Below are positions 17,323-27,216 of a stretch of 64,000 nt of DNA, one piece after another. This DNA is from Verrucomicrobiota bacterium. Lineage in GTDB: Bacteria; Verrucomicrobiota; Verrucomicrobiia; Opitutales; Opitutaceae. Numbering within the stretch: position 1 is the first letter of the stretch; each line of letters opens with the position of its first letter. The notes below the pieces were generated by a model that did no database searches, had not been told where the DNA came from, and worked only from the letters and a program-made list of their open reading frames with translations. Where the stretch lies: NCBI GenBank assembly GCA_016871755.1, contig VHCJ01000003.1:30053-94052 (forward strand), in the 5' to 3' direction. Position numbers and translations under genes: made by a program.

Positions 17323-20300
17323 CGTTCGCCGCGCTTGGGCCAGCGGCGGACTTCCTTCAGGCTGAGAGTCTTCGCCTCGACCTCGACGCCGAGTACGGCG
17401 GGGTGAGCCCGCAGCCGCTGGAACTCGGAACCCGAAACCTTCCAACCGAGGGCGCTGCTGATTTCCGCCACCGGGGCGAAGCGTTCGCCGACGGCCATCG
17501 CGAGCTCCGTGCGGGTATCGCCGACGTGGGCATTGAGCGAGGCGTGCAGCGCGGTCATGAAGTCGCCCGCCTCGTCGTGGCGCGAATCGATCAGCCACGT
17601 CACGCGGCGGATGGACTGCGCCGTGTGGGCGTCGAGCGGGTAGCACTCCTTGACGTTGATGCGCGCGCCGTCGTCGCCCTTCAGGATGGTGCCGAGCACC
17701 GCGACGACGGCGTTCTCGGTCAGCAGATGCCCGTAGCTCGCGTAGGCATCCGCGAACATGTTGAGCGGCAGTGTCGCCTGCTTGGTGGCGAGGGTGAAGG
17801 CCATCCACGGCCGATTGTCCTTCTTCGACAGTTTCTTCGCGAGGTTGCCGACGACGCCGCAGAGCCGGAATTCGGTGCGGTCCGCCTGCGCGAGCAATTC
17901 GCCCGGGGCGAACGTATCGAGCGCATCGCACAAGCCGGCATAGGCGTTGAGCGGGTGGCCGGACAGGTAGAAGCCGAGCAACTCCTTCTCGAACTGCAGT
18001 CGCTCCGAGGCGGAGAACTCGTCGGTCGAGTCGGTCGCGGCGGCGGACGGAGCGGAACGCCCACCGCCGGGGGCAGGGGGCGTGCGGCCGCTGCCGCCGG
18101 ACGTTGACCGCTTGGGTGCGGGGGCGGGCTCGGCGAGGAGATCGAGGAACGTGTTTTGGCCGGCCGCGCGGTCGCGGGCTTGGGACGAGGCGGCGGCGAG
18201 GGCGGCGTCGATCCCGTCGAAGAGCCGCTTGCGCGAGGCCCCCGAAAAGTCAAAGGCGCCGGTCTTCACAAGATGCTCGAGCACCCGCTTGTTCAGCGCC
18301 TTGGCATCGACCCGCTGGATGAAGTCGTCGAAGTCGCGGAACGGCCCGCCCCGCTTGCGCTCGGCGAGGATGCGCTGGGCGGCGGCCTCGCCCACGCCCT
18401 TGATGCCGGCGAGACCGAAGCGGATCGCGCGGGCGCCGCCGGCGACGAGCGGCGTGAAGGTCTCTCGGCTCTCGTTCACGTCCGGTCCGAGCACGGTGAG
18501 CCCCATCGCCTCGCATTCCGCGATGAAGTGAGCGAGCTTCTCCGCGTTGCCGAGCTCGGAGGTCAGGACTGCGGCCATGAACTCCACCGGGTAGTTGGCC
18601 TTCAGATACGCCGTCTGGTAGCTGACCAGCGCGTAGGCGGCGGAGTGGGACTTGTTGAAACCGTAGCTCGCGAACTTGTTGAGCAGGTCGAAGATTTCGT
18701 TGGCGCGCCGCTCGTCGAGGCTGTGGAGGCGGCGGGCGCCCTCGACGAACTTGACGCGCTCCTTCGCCATGGCGTCGGCGTCCTTCTTGCCCATCGCGCG
18801 CCGCAGCATGTCGGCGCCGCCGAGCGTGTAGCCCGCGATGATCCGGGCGCACTCCATCACCTGCTCCTGGTAGACGATGATCCCGTAGGTCTCGCGGAGG
18901 ACCGTTTCGAGGAGCGGGTGGGGGTAGGCGATCGCGGATGGGTCCCGCTTGCCGCGCGCGTAGTCGGGGATGAAGGCCATCGGGCCCGGCCGGTAGAGCG
19001 CGCCGACCGCGTTGATGTCGTCGATGTGGGAAATGCCGACGAGCTTGGCGGCGTTCTGCATGCCGCCGGATTCGAGCTGGAAGACGCCGATCGTCCGGCC
19101 GGAGTTGAGCAGCGTGAAGGTCGGAGCGTCGTCGAGCGGGATCGTCTCGATGTCGAACTTCGGGTCGGAGGAGCGGTGGACGTTGGTTACGGCGTCGGCG
19201 ATGACGGTGAGCGTCTTCAGGCCGAGGAAGTCCATCTTGAGCAGCCCGAGCTTGCCGACCGCGTTCATGTCGAACTGCACGGTGACGTCGTCCTCCTGCA
19301 GCGTGAGCGGGACGAACTCATCGAGCGGTTGGTCGGTGATGATGATGCCGGCGGCGTGCTTGCCGGTGTTGCGGACCATGCCCTCGAGGACGCGGGCGGA
19401 CTCGACGATCCGCTTGGCGACGGGGTTCCGGTCGATCTCGGAGCGCAGCTCGGCGCTCTTGGTGATCGCATCCTCAAGCGAGATGTTGAGCTCGTCGGGG
19501 ATCATCTTCGCCAGCCGGTCGGCCTCGGCGAACGGCAGATCGTTCACCCGGGCGACGTCACGGATGACCATCTTGGCGCCGAGGGTGCCGTAGGTGATGA
19601 TGTTGGCGACGCAGTCGTTGCCGTATTTCTGGCGGACGTAGGAGATGACCTCACCGCGGCGGCGCATGCAGAAGTCGATGTCGAAGTCGGGCGGCGACAC
19701 GCGCTCCGGATTGAGGAAGCGCTCGAACAGCAATCCGAAGCGGATGGGGTCGATGTTGGTGATCCCGAGGAGGTACGCGACGAGGCAGCCGGCGCCGGAG
19801 CCGCGGCCCGGGCCCACGGGGATGCCCTGCTGTTTCGCCCACGCGATGAAATCCCAGACGACGAGGAAGTAATCGACGAAGCCGGTGACTTGGATGATGG
19901 CGAGCTCGTAGCCCATGCGGACCGCGAGCAACTCCTCGGGGGCGAGCTGCGAATAATCGGGCGGGGACGGCCTTTGTCCGGGGGCCAGCTGCGTCAGACG
20001 GGCGAGGCGTTCGGCGACGATGGGACGCTCCGCGATGGCTCGAAAATCGTGGCCATAGCGACGTTGCAGACCCTCGCAGCACAAATGGTGCAGGTAACCC
20101 GACCGGTCGAAGCGCGCGGAGATCTCGGGCGTGAGAGGATATTTCGGGTAGCGCTCGGAACCCTTCGGGAACGGGATCGACAGGTCGCACATCTCGGCGA
20201 CGGCGAGCGTATTGGTGAGAGACTCCGGGATCTCGGCGAAGAGCCGCGCCATCTCGGCGGCGCTCTTGAGGTAGAACTGCGTCCCGGAGAAGCGCATCCG

Positions 20301-21020
20301 GTTCGCGTCGGCGATCTTCGCGCCGGTCTGGATGCAGATCAGTGCATCATGCGGCTCGGCGTCCTCGTGCCGCACGTAATGCACGTCGTTCGTGCAGATC
20401 ACCTGGAGCTGGAACTCCTCAGCCAGTTTCAGCAGCCCCGGGATGATCTGGCGCTGTTCCGGGATGCCATGGTCCTGAATCTCGACGAAGTAGTTTTCGC
20501 GGCCGAAGATGTCGATGTAGCGGGCGATCGCCTTGCGGGCATCCTCGAAGCGATTGTGGAGCAGATGCTGCGGCACCAGCGCGGCGAGGCAGCCGGTGAA
20601 CCCGATCAGCCCGCCGGCGTACTTCGCCAGCGTCTCGAAGTCGGCTCGCGGCTTGTAGTAGAAGCCTCGCAGGTGGGAGTCCGACACCAGTTTCAGCAGA
20701 TTCTGGTAGCCTTGGAGATTCCGGGCGAGGAGGCCGAGGTGGTAGTAGCTCTTCCCATCCTCCGCGCGCCCCTGCTTGTCGAGGCGCGACGTCTCGGTGA
20801 TGTAAATCTCGCAACCGATTAGCGGTTTGATCCCCTTGGCTTTCGCGGCGTTGTAGAACTCAATGGCACCGAACATGTTGCCATGGTCGGTGAGGGCGAT
20901 CGCCTTCATGCCGAGGGCGGCGGCGCGGTCCATCAGCCGATCCATGCGGCAGGCTCCGTCGAGGAGGCTGTAGTCGCTATGGACGTGGAGATGGACGAAG
21001 TCGGAGGCGGCGGACGACAC
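17319..21020 (-). CDS. dnaE: DNA polymerase III alpha subunit
   Basis: 1233 residues, slightly longer than E. coli (1160). Domains in order: N-terminal PHP domain (FVHLHVHSDYSLLDGACRMD, IALTDHGNMFGAIEFY), palm with PVGPGRGSGAGCLVAYLLGI (401-420) and the catalytic acidic motif PDFDIDF (444-450), and a third catalytic Asp in LLKMDFLGLKTL. The fingers contain RRAMGKKDADAM and the tandem helix-hairpin-helix region follows (GLAGIKGVGEAAAQRIL). An OB-fold near the C-terminus comes after a Pro/Ser/Ala linker. It is the catalytic subunit of the replicative polymerase. It is divergent from rpsU. Confidence 0.98.
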   Translation of the reverse strand: MSSAASDFVHLHVHSDYSLLDGACRMDRLMDRAAALGMKAIALTDHGNMFGAIEFYNAAKAKGIKPLIGCEIYITETSRLDKQGRAEDGKSYYHLGLLARNLQGYQNLLKLVSDSHLRGFYYKPRADFETLAKYAGGLIGFTGCLAALVPQHLLHNRFEDARKAIARYIDIFGRENYFVEIQDHGIPEQRQIIPGLLKLAEEFQLQVICTNDVHYVRHEDAEPHDALICIQTGAKIADANRMRFSGTQFYLKSAAEMARLFAEIPESLTNTLAVAEMCDLSIPFPKGSERYPKYPLTPEISARFDRSGYLHHLCCEGLQRRYGHDFRAIAERPIVAERLARLTQLAPGQRPSPPDYSQLAPEELLAVRMGYELAIIQVTGFVDYFLVVWDFIAWAKQQGIPVGPGRGSGAGCLVAYLLGITNIDPIRFGLLFERFLNPERVSPPDFDIDFCMRRRGEVISYVRQKYGNDCVANIITYGTLGAKMVIRDVARVNDLPFAEADRLAKMIPDELNISLEDAITKSAELRSEIDRNPVAKRIVESARVLEGMVRNTGKHAAGIIITDQPLDEFVPLTLQEDDVTVQFDMNAVGKLGLLKMDFLGLKTLTVIADAVTNVHRSSDPKFDIETIPLDDAPTFTLLNSGRTIGVFQLESGGMQNAAKLVGISHIDDINAVGALYRPGPMAFIPDYARGKRDPSAIAYPHPLLETVLRETYGIIVYQEQVMECARIIAGYTLGGADMLRRAMGKKDADAMAKERVKFVEGARRLHSLDERRANEIFDLLNKFASYGFNKSHSAAYALVSYQTAYLKANYPVEFMAAVLTSELGNAEKLAHFIAECEAMGLTVLGPDVNESRETFTPLVAGGARAIRFGLAGIKGVGEAAAQRILAERKRGGPFRDFDDFIQRVDAKALNKRVLEHLVKTGAFDFSGASRKRLFDGIDAALAAASSQARDRAAGQNTFLDLLAEPAPAPKRSTSGGSGRTPPAPGGGRSAPSAAATDSTDEFSASERLQFEKELLGFYLSGHPLNAYAGLCDALDTFAPGELLAQADRTEFRLCGVVGNLAKKLSKKDNRPWMAFTLATKQATLPLNMFADAYASYGHLLTENAVVAVLGTILKGDDGARINVKECYPLDAHTAQSIRRVTWLIDSRHDEAGDFMTALHASLNAHVGDTRTELAMAVGERFAPVAEISSALGWKVSGSEFQRLRAHPAVLGVEVEAKTLSLKEVRRWPKRGER

Positions 21021-21163
21021 GGTGGCTAGGCAAGACGGGAGTGGGGAGCGGGCAAGCGTGGAGTTTCGCGTGGGGGGCTGGAAAAAAGCCGTTGACGTGG
21101 CCCGGGGGGTTTGGCCTCATCGCGGTTTTTCCCACGGCCTTCTGGCCGCCTCAAACCCGAGCC

Positions 21164-21361
21164 ATGTCCATCGAAATCAAGATTCGCAAGAACGAGCCCA
21201 TCGACCGTGCCATCCGCCGGATGAAGAAGAAGCTCGATCGCGAGAACATCATCAAGGGCACCCGCGCGAAGCGCTACTACGAGAAGCCCTGTGAGAAGCG
21301 TCGCCGCAAGGAGAAGGTACAGGCCTTCACCGCGATGCTGCGCCGTCGTTACGCGGACTGA
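21164..21361 (+). CDS. rpsU: 30S ribosomal protein S21
   Basis: 65 residues from MSIEIKIRKNEPIDRAIRRMKKKLDRENI, ending in the basic tail EKRRRKEKVQAFTAMLRRRYAD. It binds the small subunit near the anti-Shine-Dalgarno region. The ATG at 21164 is chosen because upstream in-frame codons give non-family sequence. It is monocistronic, with a strong intrinsic terminator 38 bases downstream. A TTGACG hexamer at 21092-21097 may be the -35 element. Confidence 0.96.
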   Translation: MSIEIKIRKNEPIDRAIRRMKKKLDRENIIKGTRAKRYYEKPCEKRRRKEKVQAFTAMLRRRYAD

Positions 21362-21398
21362 GCCCGCTCGAAGGCCTTCGGGCCGGGTGACACTTTCA

Positions 21399-21431
21399 CC
21401 GCCGCTCCCTTCCGGAGCGGCGGTTTTTTTT
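21399..21431 (+). terminator. Rho-independent terminator of rpsU
   Basis: CCGCCGCTCC-CTTCC-GGAGCGGCGG forms a perfect 10-bp GC stem with a 5-base loop, followed directly by eight T residues. It lies 38 bases after the rpsU stop codon. Confidence 0.95.
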
Positions 21432-21574
21432 GCGCCGCGTTCGCGCCGCAAGGAAGCAACGGGCGGGTCAGGTCACGCCAAGTCCGTGGAGGCCGCGTCG
21501 TCATTCCCGGAAGATCGCATCGCGGCCCCTCCCGCCGACGAAGGATCACGTCGCCGTCCGCTTACGCTGCCGAC

Positions 21575-21736
21575 TTACGCCTCCGGCGGATCGGACGGAC
21601 CACGCTGCGAGAGAGTCCGGATCAGTTCGCGGATCTCGCTTCCCGCCTTGCGGCCGATGTAGACGACAAGGAAGGCGTACCACGCGATGCTGGCCACGAT
21701 CAGTCCGGCCCAGAGATACGAGGCGGGGGAGTTCAT
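21575..21736 (-). CDS. Small single-span membrane protein coupled to the SSS symporter
   Basis: 53 residues: one membrane helix (LWAGLIVASIAWYAFLVVYIG) followed by a charged cytosolic-looking tail (RKAGSEIRELIRTLSQRGPSDPPEA). Its ATG overlaps the stop codon of the upstream symporter gene (ATGA, positions 21733-21736), so it is almost certainly translationally coupled to it. No family was recognised. A role as an accessory subunit of the transporter is inferred from coupling alone. Confidence 0.7.
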   Translation of the reverse strand: MNSPASYLWAGLIVASIAWYAFLVVYIGRKAGSEIRELIRTLSQRGPSDPPEA

Positions 21737-23214
21737 GCGGGGACGACGGCGGAGGGGGGAGAGCGGCGGGTGAGCAGCGAGCCGACGATCATGCCGGCGG
21801 CGGCGAGGCCGAAGGACGAGGCTCCGGCCACCTCCGGGGCAATGGCGTGGGACTTTCCGATGACGAGAAACAGGATCGGACCGACGGCACCGAGGACCAG
21901 CGCGGCGGCGGCGCCGGCGGGCGTCGCCCGGGGCCAGTAGAGCCCCGCGACGAGCAGCGTGAAGACGCTCGCGAGATAGATGTTGCCGGTCACGGCGAGG
22001 TAGTCCCACGCATTGCCCGGCAGCTCATACCAGAGGCCGTAGATGAGGAGAAAAAGCGCGATCCCGAGCACGATGAGGCGCGTGAGCAGGAGTTCGACCT
22101 TTGCGCTCGGTTGGCGCCGCAGGCAGGGGCGGACAAGGTCGTTGTAGATCACCGTGCCCCACGTGAGCATGTAACCGCTGTCGGTGGACATTTCCGCCGC
22201 CAGCATCCCGGCCACCACGATGCCGATCAGCCCGATTGGCAGGATGAGGCTGAGGTAGTGCGGCATCGCGGTCAGCGAGTTCACGCCCTCGGGGAGTCCA
22301 CCCTGATTGGCGAACCAGACGAAGGCGGCCGCTCCCCAGAGCGCGGGCAGGAGGAAACGGCCGACGAAGTAGAAGGAGGTCCGCCGGTACATCCGCTGCG
22401 CGGTCGCGGCGTCACGCGCCGCGAGCACGCGGCTGATCTGTGTCTGCCACGTCGTCGCGCACGCGATCTGGAAAGCCGCCTGCCAGAGCAGATAGCCCCA
22501 GCCGAAGTTCGAGGCGTGCAGCGGATTGTACGGGTGGGCCTTCAATTGGCCCGCGTTCCACGCCGTATCCAGTCCGCTGACGAGGTTGCCCCAGCCGGTG
22601 TGCCAGAGCACGACCAGCGAGACGGCGACGATGCCCACGCCCATGACGAGGAACTGCAGGTAGTCGGTCACGAGGACGGAGAGCATGCCTCCGAGCATCG
22701 TGTAGACCAGGACCAGTCCGAGCAGGCCGGTCATGACCCATTCCAGCTGGCTGGGCGGAAGGCCGGTGGCGTGGACGAGAAACTCGCCACCGAGGCGGAG
22801 AAAGATGCCCATGTTGAGCAGCCCGCCCACCGCGACGAAGAGGCCGGCGAGCCAGCGAACCCGGGTGCCGAAGCGTTTCGCGAAGAGCTCGGGGATGGTC
22901 ATCACCCCGGCCTCGCGCATGGGGCCGATGACAAAACCGGTCCGGCCGACGAACCACATCGCGCCCCAAATGACGACGCCGATGGTGGCGCCGGCGAAGC
23001 CCTTCTCGTAGCCCAGCTGCGCCGCATACATGATCGTGACCAGTCCGAGCTCCGTCGCCGCCAGCGACGCGATGCCGAGGTTCAGGTCCATGTGCCGTCC
23101 CGCGACCGCGAACTCCTGCACGCCACGGACGTAGCGGCGCATCCACAGGCCGGCGACGAGGCAGCCGACGAGGTAGACGACGATGATGGACCAGTCGACG
23201 AGGGAGAGGGTCAT
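21733..23214 (-). CDS. Sodium:solute symporter (SSS family)
   Basis: 493 residues with about 13 membrane segments. The N-terminus (VDWSIIVVYLVGCLVAGLWMRRYVRGVQEFAVAGRHMDL) and the core phrases SLAATELGLVTIMYAAQLGYEKGFAG, YTMLGGMLSVLVTDYLQFLVM and AAEMSTDSGYMLTWGTVIYNDL are SSS hallmarks (LeuT-like fold). It uses the sodium gradient to import a solute. Neighbouring ThuA-like, Gfo/Idh/MocA and HEAT/discoidin genes hint at a sugar-related substrate. It starts 37 bp after the HEAT protein gene on the same strand. Confidence 0.92.
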   Translation of the reverse strand: MTLSLVDWSIIVVYLVGCLVAGLWMRRYVRGVQEFAVAGRHMDLNLGIASLAATELGLVTIMYAAQLGYEKGFAGATIGVVIWGAMWFVGRTGFVIGPMREAGVMTIPELFAKRFGTRVRWLAGLFVAVGGLLNMGIFLRLGGEFLVHATGLPPSQLEWVMTGLLGLVLVYTMLGGMLSVLVTDYLQFLVMGVGIVAVSLVVLWHTGWGNLVSGLDTAWNAGQLKAHPYNPLHASNFGWGYLLWQAAFQIACATTWQTQISRVLAARDAATAQRMYRRTSFYFVGRFLLPALWGAAAFVWFANQGGLPEGVNSLTAMPHYLSLILPIGLIGIVVAGMLAAEMSTDSGYMLTWGTVIYNDLVRPCLRRQPSAKVELLLTRLIVLGIALFLLIYGLWYELPGNAWDYLAVTGNIYLASVFTLLVAGLYWPRATPAGAAAALVLGAVGPILFLVIGKSHAIAPEVAGASSFGLAAAGMIVGSLLTRRSPPSAVVPA

Positions 23215-23251
23215 GTCCGGGAACGGGGGCCGGCGATCCGGCGGGGCGTTG

Positions 23252-25603
23252 CTAGTCGATCCGCAGTTCCGCGATCGACCACTTGCCGTCCTCGCGGCCG
23301 CCGCGGTTCCGGATGATCACGTAGCGCCCGCGGATGCCGCCGGGCAGGTCGATCGCCGACTGCTCGCGCGAGCCCTCGCCCGACACGCGGGCGGCGCCGG
23401 GTTCGGCCGGGTTGTCGGTCACGAACACCTCGTAGCGATCCGGGATGTCGTTGCGGAGGGTGCCGCGATCCAGCGTGAGACGGCGGACGGGTCGCACGGT
23501 GTGAAGGTCGATCTGGAGCCATGAATCCTGATCCGCACGGACGCTCCACGCCGTGGCGGGCTGGCCGTCGAGCACGCGCGGGAGATGATCCACGCGATCG
23601 GACGCCGTGAGGATCGGCGCGCCGGCGAGATTGGAGCGGATGGCGAGGAGCGTATCCTCGACATCGCGGGCCACCCCGGCGTTTCCGGACAGGCGCTCGA
23701 CGACGGCGAGGGCCTGCGGACTGGCGGCGCGGCTGATGAGCAGAAGCTGGCGTCGGAGCAGGCCGGCATCGGTGGACAGGAGGAGCAATCGGGCGAGTGC
23801 ATCGACGCGGCTGGGGGCCGGAGCACCGGTGTCGCGCTCGAAGAGCCGGGTGGCAGCGTCACTGACCCGGATGCGGAGTGCATCCCGGTCAGAGGCAAGG
23901 CCGACGAGGAGATCGCCGGCGGTGCTGTCCGGCCAGCGTCCGAGGACCGAGAAGGCGGCCTCAGCGACCTCGGCGTCGTTCGACCGGGCGAGGCGGCCAG
24001 CGGCGGCCACGGTTTCCGGGTTGGCGAGTCGCGGGAGGGCGGGGAGGAAGAGCAACTGCGTGTCCTTGTCCCCGGTTTCGACCTCGCGGACGAGCAGGCG
24101 ACTGCGCTCCGGGGTATCCGGGGCGCGAAGGATGGCGGCGAGGTAGGTACGCACGGCCCGGGTGCGCTCCGCGGGATCAGCTGCACCCTTCGCCCACGCG
24201 ATCAAGGCACCTTCCTCGGTCGGGGGGGCGAGGGTGTCCAGCGACTCAAGGGCGGCGAGACGGACGGTGGGAGCGGGGTCGGCTCGGAGTCCGAGAAGAA
24301 AGCCGAGTTCGCCAGCGGCACCGCGGAGGCCGAGTTGCCGGATGAGAACGGCACGCCGAGCGGGGTCCCCAGTCCGGGCGCCGGCAGCGATGGCTTCGCT
24401 CACCCCCGCGCCCCGCAGGATCGCGAGGCTCTGGGTCGCCGCCTTGGCCTCAGGTCCTCCCGCGAGAATGGCGTCGGTCAGCCGGCGGACCGACTCAACA
24501 TCGCCCGGCAACTCGCCAAGGGCCACGATGGCGGCGATCCGCGGTTCGGGCGCGTCTTGCCGCGACGCGGCGATGACGGCCGGTCGCGTGGCGGCGTCGC
24601 CGCGCCGGGCGAATGCCGCGATCAGGGCCGCTTGGGTGGACGCGTCGAGGCTGGGCAGCGCCTGAACGAGTGGGGCGAGGGCGTCGCCGTTGTTCAGATC
24701 GACCACGGCTTCCAAGGCTACTGCCCGTCGGGATGGGTCCTTGCCCGTCAACGCACCGACGATCACGGCGGTGGCTTCGTCGGGGACCAACGCGAGGAGA
24801 GAGCGGAAGGCGCGCTGGCGGATCGCATCCGGCACCGACGAGTCGCCGGACAGTTGGCGATAGGCAGCCGAGGCGACCTTGGCAGGCTGGCGGGCAGCGG
24901 CGTCGAGGCGCGCGGAGAGCATGGCCGGGGTCGGCGGGTTCTTGGCGTCCTTCAGGATGCCGAAGGCCCGGGGAGTCGCGATCGCGCCGAGGGCGGCGGC
25001 GGCGGCATCGGCGAGAGCGCGGTCGTCGGCCTTGAGGAACTTGGCGAGGGTGGGTGCTGCCTTGGCGAGGCGTCGCTGACCGGCCGACTGCGCCAGACCC
25101 AGACGGGCGGAGCCCTCGGCTTGACGCAGGGCGCGGAGATAGGCGGCGTCGACAGCCTGGCCCGGCACCGGATCGAGCGCGAGTCGGGCCAACTCCTGCC
25201 GCGCGGGGTCCGCGAGCCAGGGGCCGAGCACGCTCAGCGCCGGCGAGCGGGACGACGGATCACTGGCGATGACTCGGCCAAGACGTTCGGCGATGGCCTG
25301 GCGGGCGGCGGCGGTCGTGGTGGGCGCAGTGAGCAGGGTGGTGAGTTTGCGCTCGAGATCGAGGCGGAGGGCTGGGTCGTTGCCGACGGCGGCGACCTCC
25401 AAGTCGAGCTTGTCGAAGACCTTGGGGTCCTCCTGGTAGTCGGCGCTGGCGGCGATGCCGAGGGCCTTGGCGTCGGCCGGACGCGTCGGCATCGCGGGCG
25501 GAGAACCCGGGGCCGCTGCGGACGCGGCGCCAGCGAGGGTCAGAACGAGGAGAATGCCGGCCACGCGACCGGGGCGACGGGAGGCGGATAGGAAGGAAAG
25601 CAT
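23252..25603 (-). CDS. Exported HEAT-repeat protein with C-terminal discoidin-like domain
   Basis: 783 residues from MLSFLSASRRPGRVAGILLVLTLAGAASA at 25603, a signal peptide with likely cleavage after ASA. The bulk is made of alanine-rich alpha-helical HEAT/PBS-lyase-like repeats (for example LADAAAAALGAIATPRAFGIL and PTVRLAALESLDTLAP). The last 130 residues look like an F5/8 type C (discoidin) carbohydrate-binding domain (VLDGQPATAWSVRADQDSWLQIDLH, VRRLTLDRG, YEVFVTDN, GRYVIIRNRG). It is likely periplasmic or surface-associated, acting as a glycan- or protein-binding scaffold. It lies between a Gfo/Idh/MocA gene (56 bp) and the symporter (37 bp), so probably one operon. Confidence 0.82.
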   Translation of the reverse strand: MLSFLSASRRPGRVAGILLVLTLAGAASAAAPGSPPAMPTRPADAKALGIAASADYQEDPKVFDKLDLEVAAVGNDPALRLDLERKLTTLLTAPTTTAAARQAIAERLGRVIASDPSSRSPALSVLGPWLADPARQELARLALDPVPGQAVDAAYLRALRQAEGSARLGLAQSAGQRRLAKAAPTLAKFLKADDRALADAAAAALGAIATPRAFGILKDAKNPPTPAMLSARLDAAARQPAKVASAAYRQLSGDSSVPDAIRQRAFRSLLALVPDEATAVIVGALTGKDPSRRAVALEAVVDLNNGDALAPLVQALPSLDASTQAALIAAFARRGDAATRPAVIAASRQDAPEPRIAAIVALGELPGDVESVRRLTDAILAGGPEAKAATQSLAILRGAGVSEAIAAGARTGDPARRAVLIRQLGLRGAAGELGFLLGLRADPAPTVRLAALESLDTLAPPTEEGALIAWAKGAADPAERTRAVRTYLAAILRAPDTPERSRLLVREVETGDKDTQLLFLPALPRLANPETVAAAGRLARSNDAEVAEAAFSVLGRWPDSTAGDLLVGLASDRDALRIRVSDAATRLFERDTGAPAPSRVDALARLLLLSTDAGLLRRQLLLISRAASPQALAVVERLSGNAGVARDVEDTLLAIRSNLAGAPILTASDRVDHLPRVLDGQPATAWSVRADQDSWLQIDLHTVRPVRRLTLDRGTLRNDIPDRYEVFVTDNPAEPGAARVSGEGSREQSAIDLPGGIRGRYVIIRNRGGREDGKWSIAELRID

Positions 25604-25659
25604 GGAGCGGGAAGCGCGGACAGGACGAAGGAAGGACGGCACCGGGCGGGGAGCGGAGA

Positions 25660-26952
25660 CTAGAACGTCGCGTACGGGGCGCGGCGCGGACGGTCGAGGA
25701 AACGGCTGGCGACGACGTCGCCGATGATGTCCTCGCGCACCGGATCCCAGCGGATCGGGCGCCCGACCCATTTCGCGATGTTGTTCAGGTGGCAGGCGGT
25801 GGAGGTCCGGTGGCCGACCTCGACATCGCAGATTGGCCGCTGGCGCGAGCGGATGCTGCGGAAGAAATCGGTGTGGTGGTCGTCGCTGGCGTAGAGGTGG
25901 GCCTCCTCCGGAGGGACGACCTGCGTGGCGAGCGGGGCGGGGTCGGACCGCAGCACCTCGCCGCGCCCGACCCAGATGCGGCCGCGGGAGCCCCGGAACT
26001 CGATCATGCCGAAGGGCAGTTGGTCGACGCGCCCGACGGCCACGCCGTTGGCGTAGCGGTGCGTCTGCCAAGGCGTTCCGTTCCACCCCTTGGGAATGAA
26101 CTCCACAGGCCCCGAGGCGTCCATTCCAAGGGCCCACTGAATGATGTCGAAGTGGTGGGCGCCCCAGTCACCGTTCTTGCGTCCCCCGTATTCGTTGTAG
26201 ACTCGCCACCCGCCGCCGTAGTTGCCCGCGATCCGGTCCGGATGATAGGGCCGCCACGGCGTCGGGCCGAGCCAGCGATCGTAGTCGAGGTCGGCCGGAA
26301 CTGCCATTTCCGGGAGCGCCCGGGGCTGGGGAAATTCGCCCAGAACAGTCTGGATGCCAAGGAGTTCGCCGATCCAACCGTGGCGGATCATCGTCGCCGC
26401 CTTGCGGAAGGCGGCATTGGAACGTTGCTGCGTGCCGGTTTGCAGGATGCGACCGCACTGCCGGGCGGTGTCCACGAGGACACGGCCCTCCCGGACGGTG
26501 AGCGTGAGCGGCTTCTCGCAGTACACGTCCTTGCCCGCGAGAAGTGCGGCCTTGGACATGGGGGCGTGCCAGTGATCGGGGGTGCAAATGAAGACGGCAT
26601 CGACGTCGGGCCGGGCCAGCAGGTCCTCGTAGCGGCGGTGAATGGGGGGGGCGTCGCCGGAACCGTACACCTTGGCGATGCGTTCCTGCATGCGGACGGC
26701 GGCCGCCTGCCACACATCGCTCAGCGCGACGATCCGGCAGTCATCGCGGCCGAGCAGGGCGCCCACGTGGGCGTTGGCGATCAGGCCGTTGCCGATGATG
26801 CCCACATGGATGCGACGCGAAGGCGCGGTTTGGCCGAGCGCCCGTGAGGGGAGGAAAATCGGGGCCGTGGCGGCGGCGAGGATGCCGGTCAGGCCGTGAC
26901 GCAGGGCGAGACGGCGGGTGAGGAGGCGGGTGCGGGGCGACGGAAGACTCAT
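25660..26952 (-). CDS. Gfo/Idh/MocA family oxidoreductase, probably Tat-exported
   Basis: 430 residues from MSLPSPRTRLLTRRLALRHGLTG at 26952, a twin-arginine signal (TRRLALR followed by LTGILAAATAPIFLPSRALG). The NAD(P)-binding fold is VGIIGNGLIANAH...VALSDV. VFICTPDHWHAPMSKAALLAGKDVYCEKPLTLTVREGRVLV carries the EKP motif with the catalytic-region Lys. The C-terminal domain has NGDWGAHHFDIIQWALGMD and ASDDHHTDFFRSIRSRQRP. Members oxidise or rearrange sugars and inositols. Exported forms carrying pre-bound cofactor are common in Planctomycetes and Verrucomicrobia. It is divergent from the ThuA gene. Confidence 0.9.
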   Translation of the reverse strand: MSLPSPRTRLLTRRLALRHGLTGILAAATAPIFLPSRALGQTAPSRRIHVGIIGNGLIANAHVGALLGRDDCRIVALSDVWQAAAVRMQERIAKVYGSGDAPPIHRRYEDLLARPDVDAVFICTPDHWHAPMSKAALLAGKDVYCEKPLTLTVREGRVLVDTARQCGRILQTGTQQRSNAAFRKAATMIRHGWIGELLGIQTVLGEFPQPRALPEMAVPADLDYDRWLGPTPWRPYHPDRIAGNYGGGWRVYNEYGGRKNGDWGAHHFDIIQWALGMDASGPVEFIPKGWNGTPWQTHRYANGVAVGRVDQLPFGMIEFRGSRGRIWVGRGEVLRSDPAPLATQVVPPEEAHLYASDDHHTDFFRSIRSRQRPICDVEVGHRTSTACHLNNIAKWVGRPIRWDPVREDIIGDVVASRFLDRPRRAPYATF

Positions 26953-27216
26953 GGCGAGAAAGCGGCGGCAGCCGGAGTGACGGAGAAAGGGTGGAGGGCA
27001 CGAAGGCCCTGGGGGGAGCGGGGCGGAACCGAAGTGGGTGCCTCTGGTGATGAACCCGGCGCGGCGGGAGCGCAAGTCGAGGAAGCGGGTGTGAGCGGTT
27101 GACGTGGACCCTCGGGACTTGACAACCCCGGGCCATGGTCCGACGTAGGCGGGGAGAGGGTTGTCGGGTCCCGCGGCGCTGCGATCGGGGATGTGCGACG
27201 ATCGTCTAACCCCTTT

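Noticed and set aside
18156..20822. An 888-codon plus-strand frame opposite dnaE
   Set aside because: Antisense shadow of a firmly identified gene. The Val/Asp/Glu/Gly-rich translation is typical of the reverse strand of GC-rich coding sequence.
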